Shown one piece after another: positions 53,568-64,000 of a DNA stretch of 64,000 nucleotides. The number at the start of each line of letters is the position of its first letter. Position 1 is the stretch's first letter. The notes below the pieces were generated by a model. That model was not told the DNA's origin, did no database searches, and worked only from the letters and a program-made list of their open reading frames with translations. Origin of the DNA: Lepidodermella squamata (Eukaryota; Gastrotricha); contig JBLDXI010000007.1 in the NCBI GenBank assembly GCA_047495785.1, forward strand, positions 682,001 to 746,000, given 5' to 3'. A program made the position numbers and the translations under genes.

Positions 53568-56500
53568 TTAGACAAGGGACGAATTGCCATCAATTGTTTG
53601 TTTATGATAGCCATTCGAAGTTATGACGTCGTTAACCGTAGCTGAACGTTGTTTCATCTCGTTGCCGGCGTTTGCATCCATTACGTTGTAAACATTTGCA
53701 ATTGCTTTCTCATTGGTATTCGATTGGCGCGGGGACATGTTTTTCAGGCTGTCACGCTTCTGCTGATCCAACATTTCGTCTTCGTCATCACTTCCGTCTT
53801 CCGACTCGTCTTCGGCAGCGACTTTCTTCGAAACACTCGAGTGAATAGCGCTAGGCGCTGTGCCCAACTGCTCGGCCGGTGATAACGTGCCGTAGTAGGA
53901 CAGCTTGAGAAAATCGGGGCGGAGGCCCGGCAAGAGCTCACGTACAATATCAACAAAGGAAGGGCGTTCATTCGGCTTGTATTGCCAGCAGCGAAGCATG
54001 AGATTATAAAACTTGTCCGGACAACTACGCAAATTCAAATCATTTTACAGCAGATTTTGGCGTAATTTAGAATGACTTACTTCTTTGGCTTGTTGAGAAC
54101 TTGCCGATGCTGTTTGACAGCTTCCAGCACTTCCTCGTTCGATTTGCCCTGATAAGGCTGCTCACCGTATGTTACTATTTCCCACAGCAGAACGCCTTGA
54201 AAAAAAATAAAGTTGAAAAAATTGGAAAAAATCCACCTTAAAATTTCTTACCATATGCCCATACGTCTGAATTAGTGTCGAAAATGCCGTCTTTCAGCGA
54301 CTCGGGCGCCATCCACCTAATAGGCAATAGACCTCGCCCGTTAAGGTGGTAGTAGCCATCGTCGTAAACATCGCGAGCAAGGCCGAAATCGCCGATTTTA
54401 ACGGTACGATCCCTGGAAACGAGGCAATTACGCGCGGCTAAATCGCGATGCACAATCTTCTTTCCGGATAAATAAGCCATTCCATCAGCGATTTCGCCCG
54501 CCATTTGAGTAATATCAGCAACAGTCAAACAACCGGGAGAGGCCATTTTAGCAGAACCGGCCGCAGGCAGGAGAATTTGCGGTCCGTTGCCCGACAAATT
54601 CTCCGAGCGTTGTTTTACGAGAAAGGCTTTCAAGTCGCCATTTTCCATCAGCTCCATGACAACATAAACCGGTTGCGTTTTCGATACGACACCAATCATT
54701 CGCACAACATGGTGGCAATCTAAACTGGCCATCAACAGCGCTTCGTGTAGAAATTCATGCCGCTGACGGGCCGAAGCGTCGCATCTCAAGCTCTTGATAG
54801 CGACTTGACTGCGACTTCGCTTCTCGTTGCCGTTCGACTGCTTGAAAATGCCTCGATAAACTACGCCGAATGTACCGTGGCCGATTTCGGCTAATACTTC
54901 GATATCCTCCCGTTCGAGCTCCAAATGCGATGGAATATCAACAGCAGATAATAATGGATATTCCTAAACAAATGAAATTGAAAAAAATTTCCTAAAATTT
55001 GTGCCTTAAAAATTACCGGATTCATAGAAATCCAGTCTGGAGCTTTTGTCTGTTTCCTTCGCAAGAAGAATGCGTACCACGTCATTAGACCGGCCGATAT
55101 TAGAAGAAGCGAGATTGATAGACCGATGGAGAGGGCCATGATAAACGGAACGTTCTTGACCATGCCGTCATATTCTTTAGGCGGGGAGAACTCGGCCTTC
55201 ATTTCGCCGGTAATAACTCGAACTTCGAGCTCATATTTCGGCTCATGAACCGGCAGCAATACTACGATGGGTTGGCCATTATCCTCGTAATCGACGCATT
55301 TCGGCGTCCAGTCTTTCCAACCGATGCCTCGGTAACGGAATTCGAACGCGAAAACTGGGCCGTTCGTAATATTTGGCCGTTTGACCGTGATTTGACGGTA
55401 GCTTCTGCTGTCTCGAGTTTCCAAGTCTTCCGCGACTTCGATCATGTCAAGCGTTATCTTATCAGCATCTTGCCTCGCTTCAGTTCTAAAATGGACACCA
55501 GACGCACTCAGAGCTGTTGAGCATAAATATTGGAACTGCTTAGGGCCAGCCAGAGGAATAATTTCTTGGCCACCTTGGCGTTTAATGACTTCCTCGGGAG
55601 ATAAGCAAGCCTTAATCTCGAACTTGTAATAAGTGAAGTGCTGCAGATTTTCAACAGTGATCTCGTTGTTGCAAACTACCAGTGGGCCACCATCGAATTT
55701 AGCCTTAGGATCGACAACAAGACTCAGTAAATCATTGCCAATCAGCGTCATGCGCAATTCTTGGCAAAACACGTCGTCTTTATCTGATTTCTTGGGCTGG
55801 TCGTTACGCAAGTAGAAAGGTAGATAAGACTCAGATTGCTTTTCAGGCGAGCTTTCGTCCGTAAAATCAGGGGCTATCCCTTTCTCGAAAAATGGCTCAA
55901 TATTCCGCTTCTGTCGCGCTTTTTCCTCTGCAATCTGCTGCTTGGCTAAATAAAAATAAAAATTGATAAGCCACCTTAATTTCAGAACATGTATTAAACA
56001 AACCTGTTGAGTTGTCATTTGCATGGTAATCTTGCTGGAAAGGCGTTGCCTTTGTAACGAAGTTCACTATAGCCTTGTGAAAGTCATGGATACGAGCGGC
56101 GGCGTCGTCACTTCCGTCGTCCAAGGGTGGTTTGAAGTCAAAAATGGGGTTCATTGTCGTGGTTGTTGTCGAATGAGGCAAGAGTCTCAAGCCAGGCGCG
56201 GAGCATTTATTAGTACCAGTCGGCACATTGCTGAAGGCATTTTCGTCCTTACCGAAACGTACAATGTAATGAGTGACGTTTCCGTTGGGGAAAGATGGCG
56301 CAGGCCAGTGGATTGTGATAGAATCAGGACTAGTTCTCAAAACTTCCGCCGCTAGACCAGCCCCCCAAACTGGCGTGGCTGAGATTGTCTTGAACTTGAT
56401 TATTTCAGATAAAGCGATTTTGCCGTCCAGATATTGAGCCATTACGTAAATCCCATGATATTGGCTAAATTTAGAAACAAATTATTAAAAAATTAAGTTG

Positions 56501-58343
56501 GATTCGCATAGACTTGCTTAGGATTCAGGCGATCAGGGGTAGAAACATTCGTAGTAAAAAGCTTTTGGCCATTGATCACCCGCCAATGATCTGGATTCGA
56601 GTAATTGGCAACTTGGACGACGTGTCGCTTCCATTCGCCCTCGCCATCGCAATAGGCCGGGTCGTAATATGTCAAATTCGCTAAAGGGCTCTTGATTTCT
56701 TGATGGTAGACGAACAACGTGAGCAACTGGTCATAGTTAGATAAATTGAACGCGACTAGTGGATACACCTGCCATGTCGAGCGGTTTCCTTCATTGTTCT
56801 TCGCCACTCGCTCAGTGAACTGATCTAAAACGAGGACTGGTTTGACAGGTATCGAGCCGCAATAGCCGCGGTCTCCATTTCCCTCTTGGATAATTCGAGC
56901 ATTTGGCGATAGGACCAAGTGTTTGAGAAAGCGGTCAATCTCGCTCTGACACAGCCGTGGATTGTGGGCAATCGAGATGTTGCCGTTGCGGATTACTAGT
57001 CGGCCGGTTTTGGGCGTCCACAGCCGTTGTAAAAACTCGTTGCTGTGAATAGTCAGGCACTGCCCAGACATGCAACCCATCGAGCCGATTTCCCGCAACG
57101 ATGCAAACATGCCCAAGTCTTGAATTCGCTCTGATCGATACACCTTAAGAGATCCGGTGATGTTGCGTAGAGAAGAAAATTTCGGAGCCAGCCTGTTCAG
57201 CTTAGCTAGAGGCATTCCCTCGACATTGAGCACCAAATTTCCAACAATGTCAGTATACGATTCGGGCGGGAAATCGCCATCGTACATGATAGTTCTATTA
57301 GCCACATCAACCCGCCGGCATTCATCCTCGTCGCATGGCACACATCTAGCCTTATCATTCGGGTCGTCATTAGTTTCAGAAGGGCAACGAGCCAAACATC
57401 GTGGGATCAAATCGCTCTCTTTAAAAATTTTGAAATTTTTCTCGCGGCAAAATTCTTCTGAAACACAGTAATGGTCGTAAAGCTCGAGAGTATTTGGCGG
57501 GCAGGACATTGATTCGTTCAGGCATAGACCGGTATCGATGATCATCAAATGCCTACAGCCGACGCAGTCCGCTGCTGTAGGCCCTGTACAACTGCCAACG
57601 CAGGTCGGGTCGCAAACCATGCTGATATTATCCAGGTTGCAATATGTTTTAACTTTCGTTTCAAGCTGCTTGCACTCGTACTGGCACGCGGTTGACGACC
57701 AACAGTGCTGTAAGCTATCTTTCCACACGGGGCAGTGTACAGGGCATACAGTGTCCCAGATGCTTTCCTCGCGTAGATGCCGAAATTTCTGGTCGATTTT
57801 TTCGGAAATCGCATTTCTAGAAGTTATCGCATCCCAGTTGACTGATATTATGTAACTCAGCTCCTCGCCTAAAATTTCGATGAAGCCTTCCAAATGAGCA
57901 AGTCTTGTCAAATTTATAAGCCGAAAGCTGAAAATACATTTTAAGAAGTTAGTAAGTAGACACAGAATTATAATTATAATTTACTTTCTGTTCTCTGACA
58001 TGTAGATGGCAGTCCTCAACTCGTTGTTGACCGAACGTATGCGCATAACCGTCAAATTAGGAAAAAGATGACCCAAGGATAGGGGTCCTTCGTTCGCAAA
58101 CATGCTCAGCTCACCAACGATTTCGGTTAAGTTCGACAGCGGCGTGAAGTTAGCAGTAAAATCAGCGTTCATTATGACGATATTTCCGTAGAAAATGTTG
58201 CATTCGCGCATCGCGTCGAGGTCCTCGGGCCGCGCGAACATCGCGCCCCCATCTGCCATGCATAACCGCCGCTTGCCGCCATACGCCACAGAACAGATGA
58301 GACCAAACAGGACAGCAAGAACCAAAAGTGGTCTCACTTTCAT
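53568..58343 (-). CDS. Insulin/IGF-receptor-like receptor tyrosine kinase 1, complete
   Basis: Seven exons (58343-57985, 57927-56518, 56464-56004, 55945-55017, 54963-54252, 54195-54081, 54024-53568) join in phase to 1480 residues. A signal peptide (about 1-22) is followed by L1, a furin-like Cys-rich region (about 180-315), L2 (to about 460) and fibronectin III repeats. Furin site RQKR ends near residue 757, at the human alpha/beta position. The transmembrane helix is about 1011-1037. The juxtamembrane NPEY motif (1052-1055) matches the IRS/Shc docking site of insulin receptors. The kinase has glycine loop GHGTFG (1081), [14 protein letters not shown] (1225), DFG (1245) and activation-loop Tyr1253, Tyr1257 and Tyr1258 spaced as in human INSR, then [13 protein letters not shown]. 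The tail is Ser/Glu/Asp-rich. Intron 2 uses a GC donor. The gene should encode a cell-surface receptor for insulin-like peptides. Confidence 0.93.
56465..56517 (-). other. GC-AG intron of insulin-receptor-like gene 1
   Basis: This 53-bp intron begins GCAAGT and ends TTTAG. The GC donor is required: it leaves AA, which with the next C makes an Asn codon and continues into QYHGIYVMAQYLDG. The second receptor gene has a normal GT donor at the same place and phase (AA, then TTCTCC...), leading into [14 protein letters not shown]. No in-phase GT donor is available nearby. Confidence 0.8.
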
Positions 58344-60294
58344 AACCTTACACTGTTAACATTTTCTTGCGAGAAAAATTCTAGGCAACTAGAAATTCCC
58401 AAGTATAAACATCTTCGTATTATTAAAGGACACATCTTTTGGTAATCAATCGCCTTTAGCTCTCATTCCAATACCAACAATACAGTACAGTGTTTGCGAT
58501 CAATTCTTTCCGGTCGATTGCGGCAGGTAGTAAGATACAATGCTGATCACATTCAATGACAAATTATATTACGCCGCGCGTTAATATATTAGTAATTTGC
58601 TTTCATTTTTTACGAGCGCATTAATCTTACAAGCTGCGTTTTTTACCCGCTCAATCGGCTATACTAGACAGCGCCGAAATAAAATCTATTTCCAGGCAGC
58701 ACTGATACGGCTACTTACAGCAAATTGAATAGGTCTTCGATTTCGCGCCAGTAAAAAAACATGTTTACGCAGCGGGAAGAGGGCTACTTACTATGCGCGG
58801 CGAAAAATGATGCGCGAACTCTCCGCTTTCTCAATGGAGGCTTAGAAAACACAAACGATAATGCGCAAAATATCCTACATGGACTTACATATAGGTAGGA
58901 TGAGCCAAAATTGACAAGAAATCGAAATCCTAATAGAAAAGTTGGTAGAAGTATTGTAAAAGTAATCTGGGCATGAGTAAAAAGTGAGACAGCAGTTAAC
59001 TAAAAAATACAGCGAAAATAGACATCATATTTTTTATATGAAGTACTTAATGAGAAGTCTGCAAATCTCGTGGGGGTTTTCTTTCCGCGGGGCCAAGCGT
59101 AATCCATCTTATGGATAGCGCCGAGCGATCGATATTGCGCGCACTTGGCGGCGGAAGAAAGCCATAATAAATCCATCATCATTTTAACAAAATCCTAAGA
59201 AAAATATTAAAAATTTAATATAAACATTGCAGCAACGAAGGCCGTAAATACGTCTATTCCTTTTTTTCTGAACATTATATCGAGAAAACGAAAAAAAGCA
59301 CACACTTTCGACGCCAGTGATTCACTCTCTCTTTGGTTCAGTTAGGTTTCCTTTTAACAGGAATGATGAAGAAAAATAAAAATTTCTGGAAAAAAAATTG
59401 CCGCAAGAAAAAACGAATCGGAAAGGAAAAATTCAAGTACCATCAAGGATCAATAAATTATCTATATAATGAAGATAGGTTAATCATTTCTTTCTATCTA
59501 ATAGGTAGGTGGCACGAAACATGAGCACAAGTTCATCAATTTCCAAAACTGGAGTAACAGCACAATATCAATTTTCTCGAGAGGAAAGAAAGGGAAACAC
59601 ACTAACAGGGTCATTTCATTTTTTTAATAGAAAAGTATCAAAATATGTACAATAAATCACTCTGAGATCATCATCACTCTTTTTACATCCATCGTGTCAG
59701 TGTGCTTATACGTAATACGAACGAAATTTCCCACAGGCCGTTTCTACGTCTTTCACTTCATTAACTACTAAATTCAGACAGTGGAGAGGATTTAAGATTT
59801 AATTACGTGCGAAATAAAGGAGAGCAGCTACAATGAGGATGTGCTTATACATTTATTAGGTACGCCGATGACTAAGTTATTACACTAAATTTTAGCAAAA
59901 AAAGAGCAGCAGCAGTCAGATTGTATTCACTTACGTCGCCAACTTGTGTATTGCGAGGCGTTCATCAATGGCGAAACAAAAATATAAAATCTACGGACAA
60001 TATATGAAAAGAGTGCTAAGTTGTTTTTCTTTTTTAATTTAAGGATATCGCATTTTTTTATAGCAGATTATTCATTATTTTTTGAAGAATAGCACGCTTC
60101 GCGATGATTTTTTACAGAAAAAATAAACTGGATGGTCAAAACTGTACTTCAAGACAAAATATTTGCACATTTTCTTTCAACACCATCAAAAAACCGTATG
60201 CGAAAAAAATACACAAGTGAAATTACGCGCGTTGTAAAAACCGGGAAAGGAAATCAGAAGCGTGAATGCCAACAAAAAAATTGGGAATTCAGCG
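58344..60294. other. Intergenic spacer between the two receptor kinase genes
   Basis: About 1.95 kb. It should contain the promoter of receptor gene 1 and the 3' untranslated region of receptor gene 2. AT-rich, with purine-rich patches; short frames are not credible. No other gene is seen. Confidence 0.55.
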
Positions 60295-63200
60295 TCAAAG
60301 AATATTGCTGAACTGATAGACGTTTTGTTGGGGCTGAGTTGCACCACTTTGAGACATAGCGGCGGATAGTCCCGACGCGCCTGCGAATGAAGATTTGCCA
60401 TTGCTGCCTTCGTCGCCGAAGCGAACGCGGGAATTGCTTCTCACTGGCGAGCTTTTCGCGCCGCCGAGAAGTTTTTCGCTCGGATCGTCGCTGTTATCTT
60501 CGAGCTTGTCGTCGGAATGCACACTGAGCATCGGACTTCCATTACCCGCTGTCGAGCTGCTGGAATCACTCGCTCTACTCAAAGAGGGCTGGATTCCGGA
60601 ATCTGACGGTGCTTTCGTATTTTCCAGTATAGTTGACCCGTAATAGGACACTTTGAGGAAATCTGGTCGAAGACCGGGAAGAAGTTCGCGCACGATATCT
60701 ATGAACGAGGGGCGTTCAGTAGGTTTATACTGCCAGCAGCGTAACATTAGATTATAGAACTTGTCGGGACAACTGGCAGTAATAGCAAGATTAATTATAG
60801 CATTCGAAAAAAATTGAGAACTCACTTTTTAGGTTTATTAAGAACTTGTCGGTGCTGCTTCACAGCTTCCAACACCTCTTCATTTGATTTGCCTTGGTAG
60901 GGTTGCTCGCCATATGTGACGATTTCCCACAGGAGGACACCTAGGAAATAAATCGGTCATCACTATCATATCATAAAAGGGTTTTGGGTAGCCTCGCAAC
61001 GGAACGATGTAAAAACAACGGCGCAGTTGATTGTATTTCAATTACGTCAATAAATCGCATTACATCAAAAATAGAATAGCGACAATTTAAATCATTTCCT
61101 TCTATAAATGCCGCATCAGTCTCTTGACACGCTATTTCCTGCATTTTGATGGGCTTTTTTGGCAGAACTATTTCTATTAGAGACGAAATTTTCCTTCAAA
61201 AATTATTTTAAATTTCTTATTCAATTTTTTCTACCATTTTAATAATCGAAAAATCGACATACCGAAAGACCAAACATCGGAATTAGTATCGAAGACGCCA
61301 TCACGAAGACTTTCAGGTGCCATCCACCTGATTGGAAGAAGAGCTCGGCCATGCAAATGGTAGTAATTATCGTCGTAAACATCGCGCGCCAGACCGAAAT
61401 CGCCGAGTTTCACCGTTCGGTCACGTGCCACGAGACAATTACGTGCCGCCAGATCACGATGCACGATTTTCTTGGCGGCTAGATACGCCAACCCGTCAGC
61501 AACCTCACCGGCCATTTGTGTGAAATCAGACACGCTCAAAGAGCCCGCAGTGCCAGTCGACCTGCCAAACACCAAGCTACTTCCACCACCTGATGCATTG
61601 GCGTTGTGAGCTGAAGATACATTTTGAGCGCTCGAAGTAATTATATTATCAGGCCGGTGTTTGACGAGGAAGCTCTTCAGATCACCGTTGTCCATCAGCT
61701 CCATGACAACGTTGATTGGCTGGGTGCGAGAAACAACGCCCTTCAACCGGACAATGTGATGGCAATCTAGACCAGCTAAAATCAGGGCTTCGTGTAAGAA
61801 ATCGTGCTTTTGCCGCAAACTGGCGTCGCCACGCAGGCTTTTCACCGCAACTTGGCAACGTTTTGAAGTTAAACTTCCGCCGACCTTTAACAGTCCGCGA
61901 TATACAACACCAAACGAACCTCGCCCTACCTCGGCGAGCACTTCTATATCATCACGGTCGAGTTCAAGCTCACTTGGAATGTCGATCGAAGTTAGCAGCG
62001 GATAGTCAGGGTTCATCGAAATCCAGTCAGGAGTGGCTATTCCATCCTTTGCGATTTCGTTGCGCTTCCGTCTTAACACAAATGCATACCATGTTAGAAG
62101 GCCGGCAGATATCAGCAGCAGACCAGCAGATGTTCCTATTGCAACGGACATAACTTTTGGAATATCGGCATCCACGCCACTGAATTCGAAAATTTCCGAA
62201 TAATTGCCCAGACCATTCAACGTTTCGACAGCTATATCAGCCTCGTACTTCGTGTGGTAGACTGGGATTGAGTGGGTAACAACAGATTTTTTCGGATCAT
62301 CATCTATGCAAACTTCGTGCATTTCTTCGTTGGAACCAGCTGGTCGGTAACGGAAACTGAAGAATAGAATTCGTCCGTTGATCAGAGACGGCTTCTCAAT
62401 CGTTAGCTGGCGATGGGCTCGCGCATTCTCTGTCAGGATATACTGACTCTCCTTGACGTACTCTTTCAGCATGACATCGGCGTGAGGGTGAGCTGCAGTT
62501 CTCTCCGTAAAATAAATCGGCTCGGAACAAAGATATTCGTTAGTCTCGAAATCCGGGTCAAAACACGCGCGTATTTCGAATTTGTACTTCGTGAAATGGG
62601 TCAGATTGGCGACTAGAATTGACGGATTGCAGACAATTTCGAGAGAACTCGACGGGTTTTTCGTCGAGTATGCGTTAACTCGATTTTGAACTGCTGAAAT
62701 CGTCGCCTGGCATCGCTCAGCAGCTTCTTGCTTCTTCAATACCATGTAATCCGCCGCATCAGCTGATCGTCGCTTGCGTGTTCCACCTGTTTGTTGAGAG
62801 CTGTAGGTGCCGTAGTTCGAGCCGAATTTAGTCAAATCGGTGAAATCGCCACCAAGCACGTCATGCACTGAAATCGCATTTCTGCGTTTCATATCCTCGT
62901 ATTCATCGGCGTTGACATCCGGTGGTTGATCTTTGTTAGGCTGCTTTTGGAATAATGCCGCAATCATCATGTTGACATTTTGATTGTTTTCCGACTCGCC
63001 GCATCCTGAATTCGAATAGTCGGATGGGTCGATGAAATGTTGGACAGGCGCAGTCAACGGATTCGCATCCGCTGGCGAGTACATCAAGTTATTTCGCCGA
63101 TTGATAAATCGACTTCGATCGACACATCCGTGCCAATCCAGCGGAGATAGGGTAAAATTTGTTTCCCAGTACCTCACAACATAATGAGTGATGAAGCCAT

Positions 63201-64000
63201 TCGTATGTTTAGGGGGAGGCCAGCTGTAATCGCAAAACGATAACACAATAATATATCAATCTTCTTCAAATCCCTAAAGACTCACGTCACAGAAAGCGAA
63301 TTATACGTGCTATTTTTGCGAATCGTACGAGCGAAGTCCGGCACAGCGTAGTCCCATATAGAAGGAGCAGGAATCGTTTCGAATCTGTAGATATCCGAAA
63401 TAGCGATACGGCCGTCCATGTATTGTGCGAGTGCGTAAATCCCATAAGGAGAACTACAAAATAAATTGATTTTAAATTCTCATTATAAGCAAACTTTATG
63501 AGATTAAAAATTACTTGGGCTCCAGACCAGGCGAGGTAATATTGGTAACAAACAGCTTGATGCCTCTATCGACGATCCAATATTCGGGATTAGAAAAATT
63601 AACACTAACAACATGGCGATGCCACTGTGGAAGTCCAGTTTGTGTATCTAAGAAAATGCACTATTAAATAACGGACAATCGATTTTTCAAAATGAAAACG
63701 AACCATCACAAAATGCCGGATCGTAAAATCGCAGGTCCATGGACGGTGGAGCTCTTCGGTAATACAAGGACAGGGTTAGAAGTCGGTCTGTGTTAGATAG
63801 GTTGAAAGCAACGGTTACAGCGATCGACCATTTCGTATTTTCCAGATCTCTGAAATTGGCGTGAGACTGTTCGCGCCTCTGGCTCATTATTTTCACCGGC
63901 GTAATTGACATTGAGCTGCAATAGCCGCGATCTCCGTTTCCCTCAGTGTGAACGTAAACACTTGGATCAAGATCTTCAATGAACTCTTCAATAGCTTTTT
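60295..64000 (-). CDS. Insulin/IGF-receptor-like receptor tyrosine kinase 2, 5' part beyond the window
   Basis: Visible exons: 64000-63704 (continues off the edge), 63647-63515, 63453-63286, 63223-61263, 60940-60826 and 60772-60295, all in phase. The visible protein starts near the end of L2 ([10 protein letters not shown]) and runs through fibronectin III repeats, a long acidic/Asn-rich insert and furin site RKRR before SADA. Next come a transmembrane helix ([20 protein letters not shown]) and NPDY. The kinase has [34 protein letters not shown] and [12 protein letters not shown]. One 1961-bp exon covers what is spread over three exons in gene 1, so introns were lost here or gained there. The kinase carries a Ser/Gly/Asn-rich insert of about 45 residues between HRPDN and [12 protein letters not shown]. 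It is a head-to-tail paralogue of gene 1. Confidence 0.92.

Overview
This is a eukaryotic, metazoan (protostome-type) genomic window. The genes are split by short GT-AG introns (mostly about 50-70 bp) with TTTCAG-like acceptors. The recognisable host genes are animal-specific: two insulin-receptor-type tyrosine kinases, four seven-transmembrane receptors and translation factor eIF3 subunit L. Compact introns and heavy transposon load would fit an ecdysozoan such as a tardigrade or nematode relative, but nothing in the sequence fixes the phylum. No bacterial operons, CRISPR arrays or convincing intact tRNA/rRNA genes were seen.

Layout. Positions 1-14,900 are a gene-poor repeat landscape. It holds decayed CR1-like non-LTR reverse transcriptase fragments (minus strand), a young non-autonomous LTR element with identical 260-bp LTRs and a 5-bp target duplication (2533-5318), a palindromic foldback element (8314-8821), and anonymous DNA. 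Positions 14,912-26,947 are bounded by long inverted terminal repeats. Inside lie a Jockey-like retrotransposon (gag ORF plus endonuclease/RT ORF broken by one base), a TA-flanked 3.76-kb DNA element inserted downstream of it, a gag-only retroelement unit and a tRNA-derived SINE. Positions 29,000-38,700 hold a mariner-type MITE, a long-inverted-repeat element and a Mutator-like (MULE) transposase gene. Between the MULE parts, on the opposite strand, lies an apparently intact gene encoding a pogo-like DDE transposase fused to a Ulp1-type cysteine protease. A further inverted-repeat element follows.

Positions 38,800-64,000 are the host-gene part. A rhodopsin-class GPCR with a very long third intracellular loop (minus) is followed by eIF3L (minus, six exons, 42848-52361). 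A 6.4-kb intron of eIF3L contains three complete tandem GPCR paralogues on the opposite strand. Next come two tandem insulin/IGF-receptor-like genes (minus): one complete (53568-58343, 1480 aa) and one running off the right edge (60295 to beyond 64000).

Exon junctions were inferred by eye from splice signals, codon phase and comparison between paralogues. For eIF3L, the nested GPCRs, the two receptor kinases and the DDE-Ulp1 gene every junction keeps phase. No similarity search could be run, so family names rest on recognised motifs.
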